From contig NZ_AQQU01000004.1 of assembly GCF_002210105.1 (NCBI RefSeq), positions 62,001-126,000 on the forward strand: a stretch of 64,000 bases of DNA, in the 5' to 3' direction. The translations under genes and the position numbers were made by a program. How positions within the stretch are numbered: position 1 is the stretch's first letter; each line of letters begins with the position of its first letter. Shown here piece by piece: positions 1 to 9,862 of this stretch. Source of the stretch: Oceanicola sp. 22II-s10i (GTDB lineage Bacteria > Pseudomonadota > Alphaproteobacteria > Rhodobacterales > Rhodobacteraceae). The notes under the pieces are model-generated. The model was not told where the DNA came from and searched no databases. It saw only the letters and a program-made list of their open reading frames with translations.

Positions 1-768
1 GCGCAGGTGCTGAAGCCGGAATACGATGTGCAGATGGTGTCGGTCACCGAGCAATGGGCGCAGTTCGCGGTCGCCGGTCCGAAGTCGCGCGAGTTGCTGG
101 ACGGGCTGCTGGATGCGCCGCTTGAGCCTGCGGCCTGGCCCTTCATGGCCTGCGGCGATGTCTCGGTCATGGGGGTCGCGGCGCGGCTGTTCCGGATCTC
201 CTTCTCGGGCGAACATGCCTACGAGATCGCGGTGCCCGCCCGCTATGGCGAGAGCCTGTTCCGCGAGCTGGTCGCGCGGGCCGAGGGTCTCGGCGGCGGG
301 GCCTACGGGATGGAGGCGCTGAACGTGATGCGGCTCGAGAAGGGCCTGCTGACCCATGCCGAGCTGCACGGGCGGACAACCGGTTTCGACCTTGGCATGA
401 CCGGGATGATGTCGTCCAAGAAGGACTACATCGGCCGGGCTGCGGCGACCCGCGAGGGGCTGCTGGACAGCGAACGCGAGCGGCTGGTCGGGCTGAAGCC
501 CGTCGGCGCGGTCAAGCAGCTGACGGCGGGGGCCCACCTGTTCGCCGAGGATGCGGAGCCGGTGCGCGAGAACGACGAGGGCTATGTCACCTCGGTCGGC
601 TATTCCCCGACGCTGGGGCATTTCATCGCGCTCGGCTTCCTCAAGGGTGGCCCGGACCGCTACGGTGAGCGCGTGCGCTTCGTCGACCATCTGCGCGGGA
701 TCGACACGATCTGCGAGGTCTGCCCGCCCTGTTTCTTCGACCCGGAAGGAGAGCGTGTCCGTGGCTGA
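1..768 (+). CDS. soxA: Sarcosine oxidase alpha subunit, C-terminal part (5' end outside window)
   Basis: The reading frame is open from the first base and encodes about 255 residues of the C-terminal aminomethyltransferase (GcvT-like) domain of heterotetrameric sarcosine oxidase alpha. Recognisable stretches are FRISFSGEHAYEIAVP, the YGMEALNVMRLEKG segment and a C-terminal CEVCPPCFFDPEGE tail. In this family the GcvT half binds tetrahydrofolate and receives the methylene group released when the flavin site oxidises sarcosine to glycine. The NAD-binding half lies upstream of the window. The gene overlaps soxG by a few bases, as expected for a soxBDAG operon. The missing N-terminus is a window-edge effect. 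Confidence 0.92.
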   Translation, partial: AQVLKPEYDVQMVSVTEQWAQFAVAGPKSRELLDGLLDAPLEPAAWPFMACGDVSVMGVAARLFRISFSGEHAYEIAVPARYGESLFRELVARAEGLGGGAYGMEALNVMRLEKGLLTHAELHGRTTGFDLGMTGMMSSKKDYIGRAAATREGLLDSERERLVGLKPVGAVKQLTAGAHLFAEDAEPVRENDEGYVTSVGYSPTLGHFIALGFLKGGPDRYGERVRFVDHLRGIDTICEVCPPCFFDPEGERVRG

Positions 769-1312
769 GCTTGTCGCAACCTCCCCCGCCAAGGGCCTGC
801 TGCCGGTGACCATCGGCGGACTGACCCTGTCCGAACCGGCCCACGCCATGATGACCGGGATCAGCCCCCACACCGGCGAGGTCGCACAGGCCTCGGCGCT
901 GCTGAAGCAGGCGACCGGCTGCGACCTGCCCGCGCCGAACCGCCTGACACGCAGCGGCGATGCCATGGCGCTCTGGACCGGCCGCAACCGCTGGATGCTG
1001 ATCGGCGCCCCCGCGCCCGAAGGGCTGGCCGAGACGGCGGCGCTGACCGACCAGTCCGACGCATGGGTCGCGGTCACGATCGAGGGTCCCGGCGCGGCGC
1101 TTGTGCTGGCCCGGCTCTGCCCGCTCGACCTGCGGGATACGGCCTTCCCAGAAGGCACCGCGACGCGGAGCGAGATCTTCCACATGCAGGCCATCATCGC
1201 CCGCACCGGCCCCGCAAGTTTCCTCGTCCTCACCTTCCGCTCGATGGCGGGGACGCTGGTCCATGACCTGACCACCGCCGCCCGCGCCGTGGCCGCCCGC
1301 GCCGAGGTCTGA
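761..1312 (+). CDS. soxG: Sarcosine oxidase gamma subunit
   Basis: A 183-residue product with the SoxG layout: an N-terminal segment with TIGGLTLSEPAH, then a GcvT-like fold including ALWTGRNRWMLIG and VTIEGPGAALVLARLCPLDL, and a HMQAIIARTG strand. It is the small gamma subunit of heterotetrameric sarcosine oxidase (sarcosine demethylation, one-carbon metabolism). GTG at 761 is preferred over the in-frame GTG at 755: the GGAAGGAGAG Shine-Dalgarno stretch (744-753) sits about 7 bases before 761 but only 1 base before 755. It overlaps the end of soxA by 8 bases, so the two are translationally coupled, and it closes the operon. Confidence 0.9.
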   Translation: MAELVATSPAKGLLPVTIGGLTLSEPAHAMMTGISPHTGEVAQASALLKQATGCDLPAPNRLTRSGDAMALWTGRNRWMLIGAPAPEGLAETAALTDQSDAWVAVTIEGPGAALVLARLCPLDLRDTAFPEGTATRSEIFHMQAIIARTGPASFLVLTFRSMAGTLVHDLTTAARAVAARAEV

Positions 1313-1327
1313 CGCAGACGCAGGGTC

Positions 1328-1383
1328 CCCTGCTTCATCTGGCCGAATAAACTCCGGGGAGTGCGAGGGGCAGGGCCCCTCGC
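1328..1383 (-). repeat. Dispersed hairpin repeat, copy 1 (minus orientation)
   Basis: Read on the minus strand, a stem (GCGAGGGG / CCCCTCGC, 1363-1370 with 1376-1383) is followed by a CCCCGGAG segment and ends in CCAGATGAAGCAGGG (1328-1342). The same order, with 14 of 15 bases of the tail identical, recurs at 9779-9847 after ribD. It fills most of the gap between soxG and dnaG and may act as a terminator for soxG. Confidence 0.55.
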
Positions 1384-1448
1384 TGCCGTTCACCGACACC
1401 CCTCGCGCCATCTGGCACAGGCACACCGAATCCCGGTAATCTCCCGCA

Positions 1449-3392
1449 ATGGCCCTGCCCCCCGGATTCCTCGACGAACTGCGCAGCCGCACCTCGCTCA
1501 GCCAGGTGGTGGGGCGCAAGGTCATGTGGGACCAGCGCAAGTCGAACCAGGCCAAGGGCGACATGTGGGCGCCGTGCCCGTTCCACCAGGAAAAGTCGGC
1601 CAGCTTCCACGTCGATGACCGCAAGGGCTTCTACTACTGCTTCGGCTGCCACGCGAAGGGCGATATCATCTCCTTCGTGCGCGAGACCGAGAACGTCGAG
1701 TTCATGGAGGCGATCGAGATCCTCGCCCGCGAGGCCGGTATGACGATGCCCGCCCGCGATCCGCGCGCCAGGGAAAAGGCAGACCGCCGGACCCAGCTCG
1801 TGGATGTCATGGAGGCCGCGGTCCGCCATTACCGGATGATGCTGGGCACGCAGGCGGCGGGTGCGGCGCGGGATTACCTGACCCGGCGCGGGCTGGACGC
1901 GGCGGCGATCGAGCGGTTCGAGATCGGCTTCGCCCCCGACACCCGGCAGGGCGCGTTCCAGGCGCTGACCGGCAAGGGGATCGAGGCGGGCCAGGTGGTC
2001 GAGGCCGGTATCTGTGCGCGACCCGATGACGGCGGCGCGCCCTACGACCGGTTCCGGGGGCGCATCATGTTCCCGATCCGCGACGCACGTGGCCGCGCCA
2101 TCGCCTTCGGCGGGCGGGCCATGGATCCGAACGCGCGGGCGAAGTATCTCAACTCGCCCGAGACACCGCTCTTCGACAAGGGCCACACGCTCTACAACCA
2201 CGCCCCCGCGCGCGAAGCGGCAGGCAAGGGCGCGACGCTGATCCTCGCCGAAGGCTACATGGACGTCATCGCGCTCTCCGAGGCCGGGTTCGGTGGCGCG
2301 GTCGCGCCGCTCGGCACTGCTGTGACGCCGGACCAATTGAACCTCCTCTGGCGCATCGCGCCCGAGCCGGTGGTCTGCCTCGACGGGGATACCGCCGGCC
2401 TGCGCGCGGCCTACCGGGTGATCGACCTCGCCCTGCCGATGCTTGAGGCGGGCCGCTCGCTGCGCTTCGCGCTGCTGCCCGAGGGCAAGGACCCTGACGA
2501 CCTGATCCGCTCGGACGGGGCCGGGGCGATGCAGGCGGTGCTGGACAGTGCGCTGCCGCTGGTCGATCTGCTGTGGCGACAGGAGACCGAGGGCAAGACC
2601 TTCGACAGCCCCGAACGCCGCGCAGCTCTGGACAAGGCGCTGGCGGACCGGACCGGGACGATCCGCGATCCGGGGCTCAAGCGGCATTACGACGACGCGC
2701 TCAAGGACCTGAAGTGGCAGCTCTTCCGCCAACGCCGCAGCCCGGCGCGGCGGGCTTTCGTGAAGGGGCAGCCGCCGATCCTGCCGTCTCTTGCAACGAC
2801 CCGCGCCTCTCGCCTCGTCACGGCGGGCGACGGGGCCGAGGATCATCTGCGCGAGGCGGTCATCCTCGCCGCGCTGATTTCCACCCCCGCCGTGTTGCCG
2901 GAGTTCGAGAGCGAGCTGGAGCGGCTGGACTGCCGCGACCAGTTGCACCGGACGGTATTGGCCGCCGTCCTGGCCCATGCGGGCGAGGGCGCCGAGGACC
3001 TGCGCGCGGAAATTTCCGGCACGGTCGGGGCCGAGGCGCTTGAACAGCTGATGTCCGACCCCCATGTGGCGCTCATCCCCCCGGTCCGGCGGCCCGGCGA
3101 CGAAGAGGCGGCCCGCCTGTGTCTGGCCGAGGAACTCGCCAAGCTGCGGGCGGCGCGGGGGCTGGCAGACGAGGTGGCCGAGGCCGAGGAAGAACTGCAG
3201 GGCGTGGCCGACGAGGCGGTGACCTGGCGTCTCGGACAGGCCGTCGAGGCACGCAACAGTGCCGGCCGGGGCTTCGGCGAAGACCGGGCGGAATACGACC
3301 GGGGCGACAACGGCGCCCGAATCAATCGTGCCGAACGGGAGGCGCTGGATAGCCTTCTCGGGGCGATTCGCTTCTCCAAGCCGCGCAAATAG
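1449..3392 (+). CDS. dnaG: DNA primase
   Basis: A 647-residue bacterial primase that makes RNA primers at the fork with the DnaB helicase. The CHC2 zinc finger is complete (C43, H46, C64, C67, within CPFHQEKS and CFGCHAKGD). The catalytic core follows, and the Toprim domain begins near residue 265 with the acidic motif EGYMDV and the DGD motif in CLDGDTAGLRAA. A long C-terminal region (roughly residues 430-647) matches the usual helicase-binding part. The length is normal for the family. rpoD follows after a 136-bp gap, so this is the dnaG-rpoD half of the classical macromolecular synthesis operon; rpsU is not upstream, as is common in alphaproteobacteria. Confidence 0.97.
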   Translation: MALPPGFLDELRSRTSLSQVVGRKVMWDQRKSNQAKGDMWAPCPFHQEKSASFHVDDRKGFYYCFGCHAKGDIISFVRETENVEFMEAIEILAREAGMTMPARDPRAREKADRRTQLVDVMEAAVRHYRMMLGTQAAGAARDYLTRRGLDAAAIERFEIGFAPDTRQGAFQALTGKGIEAGQVVEAGICARPDDGGAPYDRFRGRIMFPIRDARGRAIAFGGRAMDPNARAKYLNSPETPLFDKGHTLYNHAPAREAAGKGATLILAEGYMDVIALSEAGFGGAVAPLGTAVTPDQLNLLWRIAPEPVVCLDGDTAGLRAAYRVIDLALPMLEAGRSLRFALLPEGKDPDDLIRSDGAGAMQAVLDSALPLVDLLWRQETEGKTFDSPERRAALDKALADRTGTIRDPGLKRHYDDALKDLKWQLFRQRRSPARRAFVKGQPPILPSLATTRASRLVTAGDGAEDHLREAVILAALISTPAVLPEFESELERLDCRDQLHRTVLAAVLAHAGEGAEDLRAEISGTVGAEALEQLMSDPHVALIPPVRRPGDEEAARLCLAEELAKLRAARGLADEVAEAEEELQGVADEAVTWRLGQAVEARNSAGRGFGEDRAEYDRGDNGARINRAEREALDSLLGAIRFSKPRK

Positions 3393-3464
3393 GGCGCGCT
3401 TGGTGACGAAAGTCTAAAGGAAACCGGGTAAACGGGTGTCCCAGCCCGCGAATCGCGCTATTGA

Positions 3465-3480
3465 TTCGGGTCATCCCGAA
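3465..3480. other. Perfect stem-loop in the dnaG-rpoD gap
   Basis: TTCGGG, a TCAT loop and CCCGAA form a 6-bp perfect hairpin 48 bases before the rpoD start. No U tract follows, so it is not a standard terminator. In other bacteria the dnaG-rpoD junction carries sites that adjust the two products separately; a processing or attenuation role here is only inferred from position. Confidence 0.35.
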
Positions 3481-3528
3481 GTGATTCGCTGTCGGGCTGG
3501 ATCTGGCACCTGAGCAGGAGCTTAACTT

Positions 3529-5499
<1,971 letters not shown>

Positions 5500-5532
5500 G
5501 CGGTCTGCGAACCAGCGAGATTGCTTTGATGT

Positions 5533-5568
5533 CGCCCGGCGGATGCCCTCCGCCGGGCGTATCTTTTT
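5533..5568 (+). terminator. Rho-independent terminator after rpoD
   Basis: CGCCCGGCGGA (5533-5543) and TCCGCCGGGCG (5549-5559) form a perfect 11-bp stem with a 5-base loop, followed by TATCTTTTT. This is a textbook intrinsic terminator ending the dnaG-rpoD unit. Confidence 0.92.
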
Positions 5569-5736
5569 CGCGACTTGTAGCAGGAATGAAAGCCGTGGCC
5601 GACGAGACGGCGAATATGTTCGATGTGGTGCAGCTGTCGCTGCTTTCGCGGCATCGCGGCACTGAGACAAACCGTCCGGCTTTCCTTCCGCATCGGTCGG
5701 GGCCATCTTCAGCTTAGCAATCTGAAGGCAGCACAT

Positions 5737-6201
5737 ATGCCGACCGGCGCAACAACGGACGACCTGTCACCCGACCTGCGGGCAAGCCTTGCGGGTCAGG
5801 ACATAATCGTCTTCGACGGCGAATGCGTGCTTTGCTCTGGCTTCTTCCGCTTCATGTTGCGTCACGACAGGTCGGAACGCTTCCGTTTCGTGATCGCACA
5901 GTCTCCACTCGGAACGCGGATCTACGAGGCGCTCGGCCTGCCGACGCGCGATTACGAGACGAACCTCGTGATCGTGGACGGGCAAATCAACCGCAAGGGC
6001 CGGGCCTTCGCGCAGGCCATGCGCGCCATCGGCCGGCCTTGGGCGATCCTCGGGCCGTTGCGGTTCGTGCCGCCCGCAATCTCCGACCCGATCTACCACC
6101 TGATCGCGAGAAACCGGTATCGGTGGTTCGGGCGGTATGACACCTGCATGATCCCCGATGCCACGGTCCGGGCCCGTTTCCTCCCGGAGGGATGGGCATG
6201 A
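5737..6201 (+). CDS. DCC family thiol-disulfide protein (DUF393)
   Basis: A 154-residue protein of the DCC family, named for a conserved Asp-Cys-Cys signature. The motif is visible as FDGECVLCSGFFRF, with D27, C30 and C33 giving a thioredoxin-like CxxC. The rest has the family pattern of basic and aromatic residues and ends RYRWFGRYDTCMIP. Members are assumed to be thiol-disulfide oxidoreductases, but substrates are mostly unknown. ATG 5737 is chosen because the family starts close to the FDG motif and AAGG lies upstream. The stop overlaps the next start (ATGA), so it is coupled to the DUF4166 gene, a pairing that supports a joint membrane or surface function (inference). Confidence 0.8.
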   Translation: MPTGATTDDLSPDLRASLAGQDIIVFDGECVLCSGFFRFMLRHDRSERFRFVIAQSPLGTRIYEALGLPTRDYETNLVIVDGQINRKGRAFAQAMRAIGRPWAILGPLRFVPPAISDPIYHLIARNRYRWFGRYDTCMIPDATVRARFLPEGWA

Positions 6202-6812
6202 CGGCGGACCCTTTCCTGCAGGCTGCGGATGCGCGGGGGCTGACGCTCGACCCCGTGCTGCGGGCGTTTCATGGCGGGACGGGCCAGAGTGCGACAGGGC
6301 AGGGCGGGACAGGGCCGCGGGTCTGGGAGGGCACCTGTGCGATCCGCCGGGGTTCCGGACCGCTGATCGGCCTGTTGCTGAAACTGGGCGGCTTCCCCGA
6401 CGCGGACGAAAACGTGCCGATCCGGCTCAGCATGTTCCGAGGGCGCGACGGGGTCACGTGGCGGCGCGAGTTCGGGCGGCACGTGACGGAATCGGTGCTG
6501 ACCTATGATGCGGACCGGTCAGCGGTGGACGAAAGTTTCGGCCCCTTCAGTGTGCGCATGGTGCCCGATATCCGGCGCGGTGCGCTGCATCTGGAGATCG
6601 CGGGGCTGCGGGTCTGGGGCGTGCCGCTGCCCCGGCTGCTGTGGCCGAAAAGCGCGACGCGCGAGGTCGCCCGGCCGGATGGCGGGGTCGAGTTCGATGT
6701 CTCGGCCACGCTGCCTTTTCTGGGTCCGATGATCCGGTATCGCGGCGTTCTTCATCGCGCGGGTGGTGCGCGCACGTCACACCGGGCGGGGCCCGAGGTC
6801 AGGTATACCTGA
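6198..6812 (+). CDS. DUF4166 domain protein
   Basis: A 204-residue protein resembling DUF4166, a family of unknown function often found near DCC proteins or as a fusion partner of dehydrogenases. Visible elements are FHGGTG near the start, VWEGTCAIRRGSGPLIGLLL, VTWRREFG and a C-terminal EFDVSATLPFLGPMIRYRG, which suggest a beta-rich lipocalin-like fold (inference). ATG 6198 is preferred over 6192 because GGAGG at 6186-6190 is 7 bases upstream; this creates an ATGA overlap with the preceding gene. The protein has no signal peptide and no clear membrane segment. Its function cannot be given from sequence. Confidence 0.65.
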   Translation: MTADPFLQAADARGLTLDPVLRAFHGGTGQSATGQGGTGPRVWEGTCAIRRGSGPLIGLLLKLGGFPDADENVPIRLSMFRGRDGVTWRREFGRHVTESVLTYDADRSAVDESFGPFSVRMVPDIRRGALHLEIAGLRVWGVPLPRLLWPKSATREVARPDGGVEFDVSATLPFLGPMIRYRGVLHRAGGARTSHRAGPEVRYT

Positions 6813-6917
6813 CTGCCGCAGATTCGCCCGCTTTGCTAGCGTGAGTCCGAGGCGGGATGCCCGGTGCAACTTTTTGTGGCTGCACCGCGTTGTTTCCCCA
6901 GCCAAGGAGGACACGAC

Positions 6918-7190
6918 ATGCGCCGCGCTGCCACGCTGGTTACTGCCATCACGATCGCCACCGCTTCTGCGGCCTGGGCCGCCTATTCCTCGCTGCCCAT
7001 GAATGACCTGACGCGCCCCGATCCGGGCAGCGCGAACCAGGAAATCCTGATCCGCGTGGCGCCCGAGGATCTGTCGCGCTGTATCGCCACGCTGATGCAG
7101 GTCATGCAGCCGCCGGTCGACAGCGCCTTCGTCGCCGATGTGAAAATGCATGGTGCCAGCGGCCCGACGGCCCGGTGCGTTGCGGAATAA
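6918..7190 (+). CDS. Small exported cysteine protein A (unknown function)
   Basis: A 90-residue product with a clear signal peptide (MRRAATLVTAITIATASAAW, likely cut after AWA) and a short mature part with two cysteines: one in RVAPEDLSRC and one in the C-terminal TARCVAE. ATG 6918 follows a strong AAGGAGG with good spacing. The mature part resembles that of the next gene (7286-7588): both have the pattern R-V-x-x-(D/E)-L-S-R-C followed about 35 residues later by a second R-C. The two are probably tandem paralogues with one disulfide in the periplasm (inference). I do not recognise a named family. Confidence 0.7.
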   Translation: MRRAATLVTAITIATASAAWAAYSSLPMNDLTRPDPGSANQEILIRVAPEDLSRCIATLMQVMQPPVDSAFVADVKMHGASGPTARCVAE

Positions 7191-7285
7191 CCTGCGCGGC
7201 CACATTTCGCGCAGAGGTTGAAGGTTTTCTGAAACCAAACTGACCGTTCGGGCGTTGCCTCCTTGAAGAACAGGGGGGAACGCTC

Positions 7286-7588
7286 ATGACCAGCTTTCCA
7301 AGACTTGCCGCCGCCGTTGCCGTCATCCTGACCGCCGCACCGCTGGCTGCACAAACCGTCGAAGTCCCGAGACCCGAGCCGCAGCGTGTCGTTCTGACCG
7401 ACGCCATCCGCGTCGAAGTCGGTCCGGGTGAGCTGAGCCGCTGTGCCGCGGTGTTCCAGTGGGCCTTCAACCTGCCTGACGACGACGCGGGCTTCGGCCC
7501 CACGCTGCCGGGTGTGCCCTATGGTTTCGGGCCGCGTTGCGCGGTTCTGCCGGACAGCATGCCCTACGTATCGGCCAGCGGCGACTGA
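7286..7588 (+). CDS. Small exported cysteine protein B (paralogue of 6918-7190)
   Basis: A 100-residue product beginning with a signal peptide (MTSFPRLAAAVAVILTAAPL, cleavage probable after LAA). The mature part carries RVEVGPGELSRC and, about 35 residues later, FGPRCAVL, the same two-cysteine layout as the preceding gene. ATG 7286 follows AGGGGGGAA. The spacing of 95 bases between the two genes leaves room for a separate promoter. No catalytic motif is visible. It is likely a small periplasmic or surface protein of unknown role. Confidence 0.7.
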   Translation: MTSFPRLAAAVAVILTAAPLAAQTVEVPRPEPQRVVLTDAIRVEVGPGELSRCAAVFQWAFNLPDDDAGFGPTLPGVPYGFGPRCAVLPDSMPYVSASGD

Positions 7589-7612
7589 CACCGCGCCACT
7601 TGCGCCGCTGCA

Positions 7613-7635
7613 CGCCCCCGGTCTAACCGGGGGCG
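7613..7635. terminator. Strong hairpin after the exported pair
   Basis: CGCCCCCGGT (7613-7622) and ACCGGGGGCG (7626-7635) are perfect complements around a 3-base loop. There is no U tract, and the yjbQ-like start lies 26 bases on, so it may be a weak terminator or an RNA-stabilising structure. Confidence 0.45.
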
Positions 7636-7661
7636 CAGTCATGTCCGGCGGAGCGGTACGC

Positions 7662-8084
7662 ATGTCCTCGACCGAATTCAGCATCGAAACATCCGGTCCG
7701 GGTCTTTACGAGTTCACCCGTGACGTGACCGGCTGGGTCAGCCGAACCGGCCAGCGGGAAGGGTTGCTCACGCTCTTCGTCCGTCACACCTCGGCCTCGC
7801 TGCTGATACAGGAAAACGCGGATCCGGAGGTCAGGGCCGACCTGACCGAATACCTGCACCGCCTCGTTCCCCCATCGGACCATCCTTCGATGGATTACCT
7901 CACCCACACCTACGAAGGCCCGGACGACATGCCCGCCCATATCAAGGCGGCGCTGTTGCCGGTGTCGCTGTCGATCCCGGTCGCGGGCGGTGCGCCGGTG
8001 CTGGGGACATGGCAGGGAATTTACCTGGTCGAACACCGCCGCGCGCCTCATGTCAGGCGGGTCGCAGTATATCTGGGTCGTTGA
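7662..8084 (+). CDS. YjbQ/UPF0047 family protein
   Basis: A 140-residue protein with the full YjbQ signature: GLLTLFVRHTSASLLIQENA near residue 40, DLTEYLHRLVP, and the late LGTWQGIYLVEHR, which carries the invariant tryptophan and histidine. Members form compact trimers; E. coli YjbQ has a weak thiamine-phosphate synthase side activity, and the physiological role is unsettled. ATG 7662 is preferred over 7641 because GGCGGAG lies 8 bases upstream and the shorter form has the normal family length. nrdR follows on the same strand after 94 bases. Confidence 0.88.
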   Translation: MSSTEFSIETSGPGLYEFTRDVTGWVSRTGQREGLLTLFVRHTSASLLIQENADPEVRADLTEYLHRLVPPSDHPSMDYLTHTYEGPDDMPAHIKAALLPVSLSIPVAGGAPVLGTWQGIYLVEHRRAPHVRRVAVYLGR

Positions 8085-8178
8085 TTTCCGCTCTACCCAA
8101 AACTCAGTGGACCGCCTATAGTGGCTGTGGACAAGTGGGGCCCGACCCCACAGGTATGTAGGGATAGGGGACAGGACA

Positions 8179-8655
8179 ATGCGTTGTCCGTTTTGCGGTA
8201 ATGTCGACACTCAGGTAAAGGACTCGCGTCCGGCAGAGGATCACGTCTCGATCCGGCGGCGGCGGTTCTGTCCGGCCTGCGGCGGGCGGTTCACCACGTA
8301 CGAGCGGGTGCAGCTGCGCGACCTCGTCGTCATCAAGTCGAACGGGCGGCGCGAGGATTTCGACCGCGACAAGCTGGAACGGTCGATCCGAATCGCCCTG
8401 CAGAAACGCCCCGTGGATCCCGAGCGGATCGACCAGATGATCTCGGGCATCGTCCGGCGGCTGGAGAGCATGGGCGAGACGGACATTCCCTCCAAGGCGA
8501 TCGGCGAGATCGTGATGGAGACCCTGGCCCGGATCGACACCGTGGCCTATGTCCGCTTTGCCAGCGTCTACAAGAACTTCCAGGCGGCCGACGATTTCGA
8601 CAAGTTCGTGAGCGAACTGCGCCCGGACGGCAAGACCGCCGAGCACGACGACTAG
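8179..8655 (+). CDS. nrdR: Transcriptional repressor NrdR
   Basis: A 158-residue NrdR. The N-terminal zinc ribbon has all four cysteines (C3, C6, C31, C34). The ATP-cone domain follows from about residue 49 ([16 protein letters not shown], then [13 protein letters not shown]). NrdR senses dATP/ATP and represses ribonucleotide reductase operons. No nrd genes are in the window, so its targets lie elsewhere. TATAGT at 8117-8122 is a plausible -10 for this gene, without a good -35. The ribD start is 10 bases after the stop, giving the common nrdR-ribD pair. Confidence 0.97.
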   Translation: MRCPFCGNVDTQVKDSRPAEDHVSIRRRRFCPACGGRFTTYERVQLRDLVVIKSNGRREDFDRDKLERSIRIALQKRPVDPERIDQMISGIVRRLESMGETDIPSKAIGEIVMETLARIDTVAYVRFASVYKNFQAADDFDKFVSELRPDGKTAEHDD

Positions 8656-8665
8656 GCCCCCGGCG

Positions 8666-9763
8666 ATGGCCGGGGCGGACGACCTCCGATACATTGCGCT
8701 TGCCCTTTCGCTGGGGCGGCGGGGCATGGGCAACACCTGGCCCAACCCTGCGGTCGGCTGCGTGATCGAGAAGGGCGGCCGCATCGTCGGACGCGGCTGG
8801 ACCCAGCCGGGCGGAAGGCCCCATGCCGAGGTGGTTGCGCTGACGCAGGCCGGTGATGCCGCGCGCGGCGCGACGGCCTATGTCTCGCTGGAACCCTGCG
8901 CGCATCACGGACGGACCCCGCCCTGCGCCGAGGCGCTGATCGCTGCGGGTGTGGCGCGGGTGGTGGCCCCGCTCAGCGACAGTGATCCGCGTGTGTCCGG
9001 GCAGGGCTTTGCCATGCTGCGGGCGGCGGGGATCGAGGTCACGACCGGGATCATGGCGGACGAGGCGGCGCGGGATCACGCCGGGTTCTTTCTGAAGGTC
9101 GGGGACGGGCGGCCGTTCGTCACCATGAAACTCGCGTCGAGCTTTGACGGGCGCATCGCCACGGCCACGGGCGAAAGCCAGTGGATCACCGGGCCCGAGG
9201 CGCGGCGGATGGTACATGCGATGCGGATGCGCCATGACGCGGTGATGGTGGGCGCGGGCACGGCGCGGGCCGACGATCCCTCGCTGACCGTGCGCGACAT
9301 GGGCGCGCCGCATCAGCCGGTGCGGGTAATCGTCAGCCGCCATCTCGACCTGCCGGAGGACGGTGTGCTGGCCCGGACCGCCGGCGAGGTGCCGGTCTGG
9401 CTGTGCCACGGCGACGACGCCCCGGCGGACCGGTTGGCGGCATGGGAGGCGCGGGGCGCGCGGCTGTTGCCCTGCCGGGTGACGGGGCGGAGCCTCGATC
9501 CCGAGAGCGTGCTCGCAGCGCTTGGCGGGGCCGGCCTGACGCGGGTGTTCTGCGAGGGCGGCGGGGCGCTGGCGGCCGCGTTGTTGCAGGCGGGGCTGGT
9601 CGATGAGCTGGTCGGCATGAGCGCGGGGCTGGTGATCGGGGCCGAGGGCTGGCCTGCGATCGGCGCGCTCGGGCTCGACCATCTGGCCGAGGCGCCGCGG
9701 TTCCGTCTGCGCGAGCTGCGCCCCGTGGGGGGCGATGTGCTGGCGGTCTGGGCGCGCGCCTGA
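8666..9763 (+). CDS. ribD: Bifunctional riboflavin biosynthesis deaminase/reductase
   Basis: A 365-residue RibD. The N-terminal deaminase domain carries the zinc ligands in RPHAEVVAL and EPCAHHGRTPPCAEAL. The C-terminal reductase domain begins near residue 150 (FVTMKLASSFDGRIAT, then GAGTARADDPSLTVR) and contains the late CEGGGALAAALL. It converts the pyrimidine product of GTP cyclohydrolase II by deamination and then side-chain reduction in FAD/FMN synthesis. It is probably co-transcribed with nrdR. Downstream is a double hairpin shared with the convergent P450 gene. Confidence 0.96.
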   Translation: MAGADDLRYIALALSLGRRGMGNTWPNPAVGCVIEKGGRIVGRGWTQPGGRPHAEVVALTQAGDAARGATAYVSLEPCAHHGRTPPCAEALIAAGVARVVAPLSDSDPRVSGQGFAMLRAAGIEVTTGIMADEAARDHAGFFLKVGDGRPFVTMKLASSFDGRIATATGESQWITGPEARRMVHAMRMRHDAVMVGAGTARADDPSLTVRDMGAPHQPVRVIVSRHLDLPEDGVLARTAGEVPVWLCHGDDAPADRLAAWEARGARLLPCRVTGRSLDPESVLAALGGAGLTRVFCEGGGALAAALLQAGLVDELVGMSAGLVIGAEGWPAIGALGLDHLAEAPRFRLRELRPVGGDVLAVWARA

Positions 9764-9778
9764 CGGGCCGGGCGGTTC

Positions 9779-9847
9779 GGGGGCTCTGCCCCCATCGGGC
9801 CTGAAGGCCCGATTCCCCCGAGGTATTTGGAACCAGAAGAAGCAGGG
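9779..9847 (+). repeat. Dispersed double-hairpin repeat, copy 2; bidirectional terminator candidate
   Basis: Two perfect hairpins stand back to back: GGGGGC-TCT-GCCCCC (9779-9793) and ATCGGGCCT-GA-AGGCCCGAT (9794-9813). Then come CCCCCGAGGTATTT and the tail CCAGAAGAAGCAGGG (9833-9847). The tail and order match the copy at 1328-1383. It lies between the convergent ribD and P450 genes and could end both transcripts. Confidence 0.65.
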
Positions 9848-9862
9848 TGCGCGGCGTCTGCC

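Noticed and set aside
8126-8134. TGTGGACAA as a DnaA box before nrdR
   Set aside because: It is a single near-match of 9 bases, with no cluster and no other origin feature.
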